A stretch of 64,000 nucleotides of DNA from Lysinibacillus fusiformis (lineage in GTDB: Bacteria > Bacillota > Bacilli > Bacillales_A > Planococcaceae), in the NCBI RefSeq assembly GCF_002845985.1, contig NZ_PDFK01000004.1:124001-188000 (forward strand), written 5' to 3'. Positions 52,654 to 61,309 of the stretch are shown here, piece by piece. The notes under the pieces are model-generated. The model ran no database searches and was not told the DNA's origin. It was given only the letters and a program-made list of their open reading frames with translations. The position numbers were made by a program, and so were the translations under genes. Numbering within the stretch: the first letter of the stretch is position 1; each line of letters begins with the position of its first letter.

Positions 52654-53949
52654 CTATGTTGTTGTATTTGGAACGTTTTCACTTGAGTTTTCTTTTTCAT
52701 AATACTCTGGATGTGCTTCCTTCAAGATAGATGGACGTAGCAGTGCTAGCGAAAGGATAATAATAATGATGCTTGTTACTGGTAAAATAATAGTTGCTGG
52801 TAATGTATCATATAACATTCCATAGACCACCATACCAATTGGCATCATGGACATCGCCATTGTCTCCATTAAGCCAAAGACACGCCCACGATACTCCTCT
52901 GCAATAATTTTTTGCATATACACCCCAATCGGCATATTAATGCCCATTTCGAAAATTGCGAAAATAAAGTAGATGATTAAATAAAAGATGATGATGGCTA
53001 TATAGGAAAAGCTTGTGAGTAATGGGATAATTGCTAAGGCAACACTTCCAGCCAATAGCAATAAGCTCATTTTCGAAAAGCGTAACGGCACCTTCACTTC
53101 TGGTCTTGTTGCGAAATAAAGGGATGCCACAAGCATACCCGCTGCTCCTGAAGCCTCAATAAAACCAAAATGCATGGATTTTACTTTTAGCAATTCAATA
53201 ATAATGTATGTTCCCCCTACAGCGATAGCAGAAAAGAACAAATTAATCCATAATGCCACCCACATAATGGTTTTAATAACTGTACGTTGCTTGATGTAAT
53301 GAAACCCATTTTTCAGTCCATCCCACATCTTTTCTTTTATCACATCTGCCCCTCTTGTACTATAAAGATTAAAATCCATCGTAGCCTCTAAACAAAAGGC
53401 AATCGTATAGGCCACCATATTGACCATTAAAAATACATCCATGTTAAAAAATCCATACATCATACCACCGATGACTGGTCCCCCAATCGCAGCCACAGAC
53501 ATCGACAATTGATTAAAGGACATCGCACGCTGTAAACGCTCTGGATTGACTAGCGTTGCAATGGCAGATGAGAACGTTACACCAGAAAATGCTGAGCAAA
53601 TCGTATTAAAAACAGTAGCTATGTAAATGGCATAAACAGACATTCCTACTGTTTCTGTATAGAGCAGCAACCCCCCTACGGTCAAAATAGTCCCTGCCTG
53701 TGCGATTAAAATCGTTCGTTTTTTCGAAAAGTTATCCGCAACATAGCCTGCTAAAGGGGCTACAAGTGCACGTGGTAATACAGAACAAATCATATTCGTT
53801 GCAAAGCTCATCGCCGATCCTGTCATCGCTAAAATATACAAGCTGAAGCCAAACGCCATGACATTCGCTCCTAGCATGGCAATCATTTTGCTTGCCGTGA
53901 ATGTCCATAAATGGTAGGTCGCCTTCTTTAATTTATCCGCTTCATTCAT
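52654..53949 (-). CDS. MFS exporter
   Basis: A 431-aa transporter with 12 helices of the enterobactin-exporter / macrolide-efflux-like MFS branch. It has the motif GYVADNFSKKRTIL in the first cytoplasmic loop and YRGRVFGLMETMAM later. The ATG at 53949 has CGGAGGG upstream. It is divergent from an XRE-TPR regulator, with a mirrored pair of operators between them, so it is probably the regulated target. Substrate unknown. Confidence 0.8.
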   Translation of the reverse strand: MNEADKLKKATYHLWTFTASKMIAMLGANVMAFGFSLYILAMTGSAMSFATNMICSVLPRALVAPLAGYVADNFSKKRTILIAQAGTILTVGGLLLYTETVGMSVYAIYIATVFNTICSAFSGVTFSSAIATLVNPERLQRAMSFNQLSMSVAAIGGPVIGGMMYGFFNMDVFLMVNMVAYTIAFCLEATMDFNLYSTRGADVIKEKMWDGLKNGFHYIKQRTVIKTIMWVALWINLFFSAIAVGGTYIIIELLKVKSMHFGFIEASGAAGMLVASLYFATRPEVKVPLRFSKMSLLLLAGSVALAIIPLLTSFSYIAIIIFYLIIYFIFAIFEMGINMPIGVYMQKIIAEEYRGRVFGLMETMAMSMMPIGMVVYGMLYDTLPATIILPVTSIIIIILSLALLRPSILKEAHPEYYEKENSSENVPNTTT

Positions 53950-53984
53950 CCATAAATCCCTCCGTTTTTTAACTAAATTAAAAA

Positions 53985-54001
53985 GTTTAATTATATTAAA
54001 C
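53985..54001. promoter_or_regulatory. Operator candidate 1 for the XRE-TPR regulator
   Basis: GTTTAATTATATTAAAC, a near-perfect 17-bp palindrome beside the MFS promoter side. The second site is its exact reverse complement. Confidence 0.6.
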
Positions 54002-54039
54002 AAAATATACCACAACTCCCCCTTTTCACGCAATAAAAA

Positions 54040-54056
54040 GTTTAATATAATTAAAC
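54040..54056. promoter_or_regulatory. Operator candidate 2 for the XRE-TPR regulator
   Basis: GTTTAATATAATTAAAC, the exact reverse complement of the site at 53985, 55 bases away centre to centre (about five helical turns) and directly before the AAAGGAGG of the regulator gene. This suggests autoregulation and joint control of the exporter. Confidence 0.6.
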
Positions 54057-54072
54057 AAAAGGAGGCGAGGTA

Positions 54073-55323
54073 ATGGACTCTTTAGGCACACGCATTCGCA
54101 AATTAAGGAAAGAACAAAAATTAACATTAGAAGCACTTGCTGGTGATCGTCTAACAAAAGGAATGCTAAGTCAAATAGAAAATGATAAGGCCAAGCCTTC
54201 AATGGAAAGCCTTGACTATATTGCTGAGCGTTTAGGTGTAAAGGCTAGTGAGTTACTGGAAGAAGTAACCTCATCCTCCATTCGCCAGCTTTTAGAGCAG
54301 GTTGAAATTTTATTTGCAGAAGTAAAACGTGGTGATGCAGACCATCATCAAAAAATTGTAGATTTGATTAGGCCGTCTATAGAGGGGCTTCCGCTTAGTT
54401 ATGAAGCAGGCCGTTTATTGTATATTTACGCTGATGCACAGTATGAAGCGGGATTAACGACATGGGAATCCCCACTTCAACAAGCACGTATCATCTTTAA
54501 AGAAATTAATTTACTGAGCCATTGGTTTAAAACCTTCGTTCTACAAATGACCATTTTCGCTGAAAAACGTCAATATAAATTGGCTTATAGCTGTATTTTA
54601 CAGGCAAAAGAAATCATTGAACAAGAGGACTATCAGCTTGATTCACGGGATGCCCTGTTAATGACTTATTATTCAAGCGTTTTACAGCTTGCCATTGGGG
54701 AGCATGAGGAAGGGAAAAAGTTAATAAACGAGACAATTGCCAACGCACATAAAAACCAACTGTTCTATAAAATTGATGATATGTATCGTATTGGTGCGTA
54801 TTGTGCCATGATTGACCATGACTTTGAACAAGCGGAGCATATGTTTATGAAGTTGGAACAGTATCGGGCATTTGCCGAACGTGTTCAAGTAGATGCTTTA
54901 ATTTTTATTTTACGAGCACATTATTATAATAATTACAAACTTAATTATGAGCAGGCTCTGATAGAAATAGAGCGTTTTAATGAGCTCATACATGAAGATT
55001 TTGAAATTTTGGATGCAAACTATTATTATGCTGAAAAAGGAAAGTCCTTCTATTTACTTGGTCATTATGAGGAAGCGAAGGCCGCATTTGAACACTTTAC
55101 AAAAAAACCGATCTTTATTAGCCATCCGTATGACATCCTAGCTTTAAATGAGTGCTTTTCCTATAAAGCCCTTTGCTATGCCCATTTTGGGGAGCTGACA
55201 ACAGCCTATGACATTGCGAAAATGGCCTACACGGATTCACTGGAATTAGTTGATTTACCCTATAAACACAAAATTGAGGAAGTCTATCGGACGATTAAGG
55301 CACAAATTGATTCCATATCCTAA
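54073..55323 (+). CDS. XRE-family regulator with TPR domain
   Basis: A 416-aa protein. An N-terminal Cro/C1-type HTH (GTRIRKLRKEQKLTLEALA, then TKGMLSQIENDKAKPS) is followed by about 330 residues of helical repeats of the tetratricopeptide type (for example ALIEIERFNELIHEDF, KGKSFYLLGHYEEAKAAFEH). This layout is shared with RRNPP-type regulators that bind secreted peptides, but no peptide gene is visible next to it. Divergent from the MFS exporter. It may sense a molecule exported by it. Confidence 0.8.
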   Translation: MDSLGTRIRKLRKEQKLTLEALAGDRLTKGMLSQIENDKAKPSMESLDYIAERLGVKASELLEEVTSSSIRQLLEQVEILFAEVKRGDADHHQKIVDLIRPSIEGLPLSYEAGRLLYIYADAQYEAGLTTWESPLQQARIIFKEINLLSHWFKTFVLQMTIFAEKRQYKLAYSCILQAKEIIEQEDYQLDSRDALLMTYYSSVLQLAIGEHEEGKKLINETIANAHKNQLFYKIDDMYRIGAYCAMIDHDFEQAEHMFMKLEQYRAFAERVQVDALIFILRAHYYNNYKLNYEQALIEIERFNELIHEDFEILDANYYYAEKGKSFYLLGHYEEAKAAFEHFTKKPIFISHPYDILALNECFSYKALCYAHFGELTTAYDIAKMAYTDSLELVDLPYKHKIEEVYRTIKAQIDSIS

Positions 55324-55324
55324 A

Positions 55325-55361
55325 ATAAAGGGATTGCACAGCCTCGTGCAATCCCTTATTT
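55325..55361. terminator. Bidirectional terminator
   Basis: Arms AAATAAGGGATTGCAC and GTGCAATCCCTTTATTT pair almost perfectly between converging genes, with T-rich tails both ways. Confidence 0.85.
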
Positions 55362-57266
55362 TTACTGCTGACGATCGTTCTTCATTTGTTTATGGATTTT
55401 ACGCAACGCCTTTTTGGAGCCTCTTTGGATATCATGCTGAAGCTTACGTTCATGATAGTCTACAAATAATGTCTCGAGATCATACCCCTCAGGATATAGC
55501 TCCTCTGCTGGTAATTCCAAGGTAAGTCGTTTGACATGCACCTCTAGCATTTGCCTCTTATAGAATACGCTGACATTATTGTATGGATTCATTTCTTCGT
55601 ATACAATGCCTACATCATCATAATCCAATAATTTTACACGGTCGCCTTTGGCAAAGGCATATGTCGCCCCCATGCTCGTTTTCTCTGCTTGTGGCTTACG
55701 AATTTTGCTGTCTTGAACAAGCATTAGCTGATAATCCTTATTATTCAAATAATCCTTTGCCCTTTGTAAAACCGTTTCACGGACATTCATTTTTTTAGAA
55801 ATCCATAGGGCATTACTCTCTCCAGACGTGCCAATTAGTAATTGATACAAAGGCTCTAGTGTTTCACTATTAAAGCGCATTGCCGCATTCATAAAATCAG
55901 GATGCATCTCTGAAAATCGTTTAATTTCGCCATAATGTGTTGTCGCTACGGTGATACAGCCCATCTGGTAAAATTCCTCTAGCATTGCAATTGCCAGTGC
56001 AGCTCCTTCATTTGGTTCTGTTCCACTGCCTATTTCATCGAACAGTAAAAGTGTATGATTATTTGCTGCGCTCATAATGTCGGACAGATTTTTCATATGG
56101 GACGAAAACGTACTTAAGGCATTTTCTATACTTTGATTGTCGCCAATATCAACAAAGATATGATCAAATATCGCCATTTCAGTTCCTTTATCCGCCACGA
56201 TATGAAAGCCTGACATCGTAGCTAATGTTAAGAGACCAATTGTTTTCAACACGACCGTTTTCCCTCCAGCATTTGGTCCTGTGATAATTAAGCTACGGTA
56301 GTCCCTCGCGATAGAAAACTGTAGAGGTACTGCATTTCCTGGTAGTAAAGGATGCTTGCCATTGATTAATTGGATAAAGCCATAATCATTAATATGTGGC
56401 TCCATACCACCAATTTGTCTACTGAACTTTGCCTTGGCAAAGACCATATCATACTGGCTAATTAACTCCATGTTAATATGGATGGCTTGTAGATGTTCCA
56501 TTAAAAGTCCAGATAAAGTTGCTAAAATTTGATACTCCTCTACCGCTTCCTCGGCTTTTAAGGTCGCCAATTCCACATTTAATTTAGCCACTACACTCGG
56601 CTCCATAAAAACGGTTGCCCCTTTTGAGGAAATTTCCACTACTGTCCCCTGTACATGGTTTTTATAAGAAGCCTTTATCGGAATCGTATAACGATCATCT
56701 TTTTGACTAATAAAAAACTCCTGAATGTATGTTTTATTGGCACTGTTATTCAAAAATTTCGTTAAGCGTTCTTTCATTTTTTCCTCTGTCGTCTCCATAT
56801 GATGGCGAATACGCTTTAATTCGCGACTAGCAGCCGAATCCACACGATTGGCTTTGATTGCAAAATTAATTTCTTCTTCAACGCTTTTAAATTCAGCCAT
56901 GGAATGGGCATAAGATGAAAGAACTGGTGCAAAAAATTCCTTATCCAGCATGAATTTTTTGATGTTACGACAGCCTCGTAAAAAGTCTGACATACTGACT
57001 AGCTCACTTGGATCTAAAATCATGCCCTTTTCAAGCTTCGTCATCAAATGCTCTATATTCGATACCCCTAAAAAGGGTACATGACCCTCTGCATCTAAAA
57101 TCGCACGAGCCTCTGTTGTTTCATTCAAGCGCGTTTTGACTACCTTTAAGCTTGAGCTGGGCATTAATTTATCTAAAAGTTGTTTTCCTAATCCGCTAAC
57201 ACAGTAGGATTTAACGATATCTTTTAATTCATCATATTGTAATTTATCAAGAGTCGTACTATTCAT
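55362..57266 (-). CDS. MutS2-like ATPase lacking the Smr nuclease domain
   Basis: A 634-aa MutS-family ATPase. The start at 57266 follows GAGGAG. The MutS2 core domain and coiled clamp (VDSAASRELKRIRHHMETTE, RYTIPIKASYKNHVQGTVVE) precede the ATPase: Walker A GPNAGGKTVVLKTIG, STFSSHMKNL, Walker B LLLFDEIGSGTEPNEGAAL, ATTHYGEIK. The end has a small SH3/KOW-like stretch (KGDRVKLLDYDDVGIVYEE) but no Smr domain, unlike B. subtilis MutS2/RqcU (785 aa). It is therefore likely a paralogue; a role in collided ribosomes or recombination is inference only. Confidence 0.8.
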   Translation of the reverse strand: MNSTTLDKLQYDELKDIVKSYCVSGLGKQLLDKLMPSSSLKVVKTRLNETTEARAILDAEGHVPFLGVSNIEHLMTKLEKGMILDPSELVSMSDFLRGCRNIKKFMLDKEFFAPVLSSYAHSMAEFKSVEEEINFAIKANRVDSAASRELKRIRHHMETTEEKMKERLTKFLNNSANKTYIQEFFISQKDDRYTIPIKASYKNHVQGTVVEISSKGATVFMEPSVVAKLNVELATLKAEEAVEEYQILATLSGLLMEHLQAIHINMELISQYDMVFAKAKFSRQIGGMEPHINDYGFIQLINGKHPLLPGNAVPLQFSIARDYRSLIITGPNAGGKTVVLKTIGLLTLATMSGFHIVADKGTEMAIFDHIFVDIGDNQSIENALSTFSSHMKNLSDIMSAANNHTLLLFDEIGSGTEPNEGAALAIAMLEEFYQMGCITVATTHYGEIKRFSEMHPDFMNAAMRFNSETLEPLYQLLIGTSGESNALWISKKMNVRETVLQRAKDYLNNKDYQLMLVQDSKIRKPQAEKTSMGATYAFAKGDRVKLLDYDDVGIVYEEMNPYNNVSVFYKRQMLEVHVKRLTLELPAEELYPEGYDLETLFVDYHERKLQHDIQRGSKKALRKIHKQMKNDRQQ

Positions 57267-57299
57267 TTGTTTATGCTCCTCATTGTAATGTTTTATCAT

Positions 57300-57828
57300 A
57301 CATGAAGATACCTACCCAATATTAGATAGCAATGATGGTTTTTTAAACATAGCAATTGCGTCTCTAAGTAATGGACGCTTCACTTTCGGCACAAAAGCAT
57401 ATGGGTACAGCAACATAAAAAAGCTGTGAGGATTCCCCACAGCTTCATCTTTAAAAGGCGAGTTTTTTAGCATCACAAATAAAACCTCATCTAATTGAAG
57501 TTCCAAGCATGTGTGCCACGCTTCATAAAGTATTGTAGGTATCTACATAGGTTTTTGAAATAAATCCATGACAAATTAAGGGGTGTGTTCATGACATATA
57601 TCCCCTGTCGTCATAGCCTTTATTTCATTCAATTTTTACCTAGTTAGAACCTACCGCACTCACAAACATGCACCTCGCATTAAATTATCATTGTTATCTA
57701 ATTATTGACATTTTACTATATGCTAGCATGGAAGTAAAGGTTGAAAAGGAAAAGTTCCTCCAATTTAAAACACCTCTTTTTCTACTTCTCCATTATTGTT
57801 ATCGTGGACGTCATAATTCCATCACAAA
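57300..57828. other. Gene-poor stretch with a stem-loop
   Basis: A minus-strand terminator-like hairpin (AAGCTGTG/CACAGCTT then T-run) lies at about 57417-57447, with no intact gene before it. A 64-codon minus frame (57312-57506) runs through it without a ribosome binding site, so it may be the remnant of a lost gene. The rest is AT-rich and shows nothing I can name. Confidence 0.4.
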
Positions 57829-57859
57829 AAAGACCTGTAGAAACTCTACAAGTCTTTTA
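57829..57859 (-). terminator. Terminator of the RarD gene
   Basis: Arms AAGACTTGTAGA and TCTACAGGTCTT with one G-U pair, followed by TTTTTTG on the minus strand; it overlaps the RarD stop. Confidence 0.75.
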
Positions 57860-58765
57860 CGAAACGGATTTATGATGGGCCTTCCTTGTTTCTATGATTT
57901 TAGACCCTGAGAATAGTAGTAAAGCCGCCCAAATAATGCTGAATGCGAGGAACTCTACTTGACTAAACGGCTCTTTGTATAGCACGATGCCTAAAATCAA
58001 GACAATGGTTGGCGCCACATATTGAATAAAGCCTAGTAAATATAAAGGAATATTTTGTGCGCCCTTCGCAAATAAAATAAGCGGCACAGCTGTGACTAAC
58101 CCACTGAAGATCATCAAAATGTCTGTTTTGACATCGACATGTAAAAATGAGGCTTGATGGGTTGTAAACAGATAAATGTAATAGCCTAATGCAAACGGTA
58201 AAATCAATAATGTTTCAATCGCTAATCCCCTTGTAGGGTCCAGTGTAATTTTCTTTTTCAGTACACCGTAAATAGCGAAAGATAGCGCGATCAACAATGC
58301 TACCCATGGCACAGAGCCATAATTAATCGTTAAAATAATTACCGCAATAAAAGCAATTCCCGTCGCTACCCATTGTGCACGACTTAGCGATTCTTTAAAG
58401 AAAATCACCCCAAAAATAACAGACAAGAGCGGATTAATATAATAGCCTAAGCTCGTTTCAATTAAATGGTTATGTGTGACTGCCCAAATATACAAATACC
58501 AGTTCATTGAAATAACAAAGGATGCACCCGCAAGCTGCCAAAAATGCTTTTGATGAGACCATAAATATTTTAAATCTGCAACAAGATCCTTCCGCATTCG
58601 AAAGACGATGACAGCCAGTACTGTAAAGACAAAAGACCAAATGACACGGGATAATAAAATTTCCATACTTGGTACATGTTCAAGTAGTTTCCAATATAAA
58701 GGGAATGCTCCCCAAAAGGCATAGGCTAAAATAGCAGCCAAAACCCCTTTTTTCTCATTTGACAT
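57857..58765 (-). CDS. rarD: RarD-type EamA transporter
   Basis: A 302-aa membrane protein with ten helices in two EamA halves. The RarD marks are clear: GVLAAILAYAFWGAFPLYWKLL, EILLSRVIWSF, NWYLYIWAV, LIETSLGYYINPLLS and FIQYVAPT. It exports an unknown metabolite. The ATG at 58765 and a TTG 6 bases upstream are both possible starts, with TAGGAGCG before them. Confidence 0.85.
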   Translation of the reverse strand: MSNEKKGVLAAILAYAFWGAFPLYWKLLEHVPSMEILLSRVIWSFVFTVLAVIVFRMRKDLVADLKYLWSHQKHFWQLAGASFVISMNWYLYIWAVTHNHLIETSLGYYINPLLSVIFGVIFFKESLSRAQWVATGIAFIAVIILTINYGSVPWVALLIALSFAIYGVLKKKITLDPTRGLAIETLLILPFALGYYIYLFTTHQASFLHVDVKTDILMIFSGLVTAVPLILFAKGAQNIPLYLLGFIQYVAPTIVLILGIVLYKEPFSQVEFLAFSIIWAALLLFSGSKIIETRKAHHKSVS

Positions 58766-58900
58766 GGCCAATAACGCTCCTACTCTTATTGAAATCGATG
58801 AACGACTTCACATACTCTTAAACTAGTTAAAGAATAGACCCATTATAGGACTTTGTGCGGCAACTGTAAATGCCAAATTTCAAGTGCCTGACAATAGCTG

Positions 58901-59437
58901 TTAGCCTTTTGGCTCAGATTCTAGCTCGGAAATGTATCTTCGCACGGTGCTATAGCTAATATCTGGATTGATCTGGCGTTTGATGCGAATATGGATTTCT
59001 TTAATTCCAACCCCTTGTTCACGCATATCTCGAATCATCGACTTCAAAGGACCCGTCAGTGACTCTCTAGACATAGCTGTATATTTACTTAATTCAATCA
59101 GTAGCTCCGTATTTTGTTGGCGGAGCACCTTCATCTCCTCTATCACACAATTGTATTCGGTTACCTTTTTCTGTAGCACCATATTTTGCTGCTTGACCTT
59201 TTGCAAATCCTCTGTAAGCTGAGCATTTTGTTTTTTTAGCATTTTTCGTTCTCGTTCTAAACTTGTTTGCTTGTTATCTAAATCTGTATGCATAGTATTG
59301 TACAGTTCTTCCATATGCAACAATTCTAAATAGCGGCTTTGCGGAACGATCATTAAGCTATCTGTCGTATAGAGAGCAATCGTGCCATCTTTAAAAGGCT
59401 CATACGACAATGTAGAGGGCTTTAGTTTATTTGGCAT
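58901..59437 (-). CDS. Coiled-coil protein with C-terminal helix-turn-helix-like end
   Basis: A 178-aa protein of unknown family. Residues 1-45 are globular, about 45-110 are a coiled coil (DLDNKQTSLERERKMLKKQN, VKQQNMVLQKKVTEYN), and the end contains MREQGVGIKEIHIRIKRQ, then ISYSTVRRYISELE, a resolvase/transposon-type HTH pattern. It may be a dimeric DNA-binding protein. The ATG follows GGAGGAGTG. Single gene. Confidence 0.6.
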   Translation of the reverse strand: MPNKLKPSTLSYEPFKDGTIALYTTDSLMIVPQSRYLELLHMEELYNTMHTDLDNKQTSLERERKMLKKQNAQLTEDLQKVKQQNMVLQKKVTEYNCVIEEMKVLRQQNTELLIELSKYTAMSRESLTGPLKSMIRDMREQGVGIKEIHIRIKRQINPDISYSTVRRYISELESEPKG

Positions 59438-59631
59438 TCGTTTTTCACTCCTCCACGAATCAATTCATGTAATCCTATTGCTTGAAGTAACATTTATCCG
59501 CTTCCTTTTTCATTTGATAATCATTCTCATTTAATTTTATCATAATCAGTATTTTGCTTTTTGTCAAAAAACAATTTTCACTTGGCGTAATACTTCCATT
59601 TGAGACAGAGTCACGTCATACATGGCATAGA

Positions 59632-59664
59632 AAAAGCTTCCTGCAAAATGATTGCAGGAAGCTT
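59632..59664 (-). terminator. Terminator of telA
   Basis: Arms AAAGCTTCCTGCAA and TTGCAGGAAGCTTT form a perfect stem, then TTTCTATG on the minus strand. Confidence 0.8.
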
Positions 59665-59669
59665 TAGAC

Positions 59670-60839
59670 TTACATTTTTTTCAGTTTTTCATATTCCAAT
59701 TGCAAACGTTCAATTCGTTTACGACCTTCTTCACGGTTTCTAGCTGTTTCTGCTTGTATTTGCTTCGTTTCTTGAATACCAGCCATAATCGTTTGCCATG
59801 TTGTTTCAATCGTTTCGATTTTAATGCTCGGGCTACCAGCTTGACGTGCAATATTCACACTGTTTTTACTAATATTTTCAGCATTGCGAACAAGCATTTC
59901 GTTTGTACGACGGTCCAGTTCAACCATCGAATCGGAAATTAGCTTTTGGCGTTTCAATGTGACTGCATGAATTAACCCTTGTTTAAAAATGGGAATCGTC
60001 GTTACAAAGGCAGAGTTAATCTTACCAATTAAATGGTTATTCCCCTGCTGCATTAAGCGAATTTGAGGTGCTGATTGGAATGATACTTGCTGTGCCATTT
60101 CTAAATCATAGCGACGTTGCTCTAATAATTCTACAGCGCGTAGCATTGTTTCATATTCCATTGCTGCCAGTTGATCACCTGTTTGTGCCTTTTGCTCAAG
60201 TGCAGGTAATGATGCGCGAACCTCTTCTGTTTTTACTTCAATCGCTGCAACAAATTTACTTAATGACTGGAAGTAGTTTAAATTTTGGTCATACAGATTT
60301 TCAAGGTCGATGGTATTACGCTTCATTTCACCTTCATACTTTTGAATTTCACGATAAATAACATCTACTTCTTTGTTCATGCTGTCATATTTAGATAAGA
60401 ACCTTTCCAATTGCTCTTTCCCTTTATTAAAGAGCTTGGAGATGAAACCGCCCTTTTTCTCTTCCGCAAAATCTTGTGGATCGAACTTATCCATAATTTT
60501 ATTAAGATTATTTAATAGCACACTCGACTCTTCCAGCTTACTGGCTTTCATCGTTGCGAGCATTTTATCTGAAAAGGTAGAAATGCCACTTGCTGTTTCT
60601 TTACCAAGCTCAAGCATAGCAATTTGATCTTTCACATCAATTTTTTGTGCCAGTGCATGAACCTCAGGATCTTGCTTTAACACCAGCTGATTTTGTGCAA
60701 TTTGCGATAACTCCTGCTCTGACACAAGTACCGGCTTTTGCTCAGATGCCTGTTGAACTAGTGGATTTGGCTGTAATAAAGGATTTTCTGAAGCGAATGG
60801 GTCCTTGGATTTTAAAAGATCATTGTTGAATTCAGACAT
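59670..60839 (-). CDS. telA: TelA-family toxic anion resistance protein
   Basis: A 389-aa cytoplasmic helical protein of the TelA/KlaA (YaaN) family. The ATG at 60839 follows GCAGGGGGT. Family blocks are ASKLEESSVLLNNLNKIMDK, FDPQDFAE, LFNKGKEQLERFLSKYDSMN and KQGLIHAVTLKRQKLISDSM. The family is linked to tellurite and other envelope or antibiotic stress resistance, without a known reaction. No ter genes lie nearby. Confidence 0.82.
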   Translation of the reverse strand: MSEFNNDLLKSKDPFASENPLLQPNPLVQQASEQKPVLVSEQELSQIAQNQLVLKQDPEVHALAQKIDVKDQIAMLELGKETASGISTFSDKMLATMKASKLEESSVLLNNLNKIMDKFDPQDFAEEKKGGFISKLFNKGKEQLERFLSKYDSMNKEVDVIYREIQKYEGEMKRNTIDLENLYDQNLNYFQSLSKFVAAIEVKTEEVRASLPALEQKAQTGDQLAAMEYETMLRAVELLEQRRYDLEMAQQVSFQSAPQIRLMQQGNNHLIGKINSAFVTTIPIFKQGLIHAVTLKRQKLISDSMVELDRRTNEMLVRNAENISKNSVNIARQAGSPSIKIETIETTWQTIMAGIQETKQIQAETARNREEGRKRIERLQLEYEKLKKM

Positions 60840-60907
60840 ACGTTTTACCCCCTGCAATTTATCTCTACTAAATTACTTACGATTACCATGTAAAAAAGTT
60901 TCATTTC

Positions 60908-61165
60908 CTACAGTATGAAAAAATACGAGTTTGTTACATTATAGTCATTCTGGTGAAGCCCATATTGTAAGCTATATTGGTTAGGGTGAGCATTATGAAT
61001 AAAAACCTCTATCTGGGCACGATGAAGGAGAATGTCTTCCATTTCTTTATTGATGGGACATCGCTGTTGAAGTTTTTGAAAGAACTGAGCTTTTTCCTCA
61101 GGTGTTGTTAAACGACACTTTGGCTTTAGGGCAAGAAGCGCGTCCACCTCTGATTTAGTTAACAT
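60908..61165 (-). CDS. Small hypothetical protein
   Basis: An 85-aa protein (MLTKSEVDALLALKPKCRLT, EEKAQFFQKLQQRCPINKEM) with AGGGGTGAG before the ATG. Helical and soluble; no family recognised. It lies 68 bases before telA on the same strand and may be cotranscribed. Confidence 0.55.
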   Translation of the reverse strand: MLTKSEVDALLALKPKCRLTTPEEKAQFFQKLQQRCPINKEMEDILLHRAQIEVFIHNAHPNQYSLQYGLHQNDYNVTNSYFFIL

Positions 61166-61267
61166 AGTCTCACCCCTTTTTTAAATTATAGCTTCTTTCT
61201 ATACAAAATTCGACTGATTCCGTAAATTCCTTTGCATTGTTTGCTAGCAATGGCATCTAATGACCAA

Positions 61268-61300
61268 AAAAACAGCTACATCATCCATGTAGCTGCTTTT
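61268..61300 (-). terminator. Terminator of the NatAB-like operon
   Basis: Arms CAGCTACAT and ATGTAGCTG followed by TTTTTTTGG on the minus strand, just after the permease stop. Confidence 0.8.
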
Positions 61301-61309
61301 GGTCTTGTG

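Noticed and set aside
57312-57506. A 64-codon minus-strand frame
   Set aside because: A terminator-like hairpin lies within it and no ribosome binding site precedes it; kept only as a possible gene remnant.
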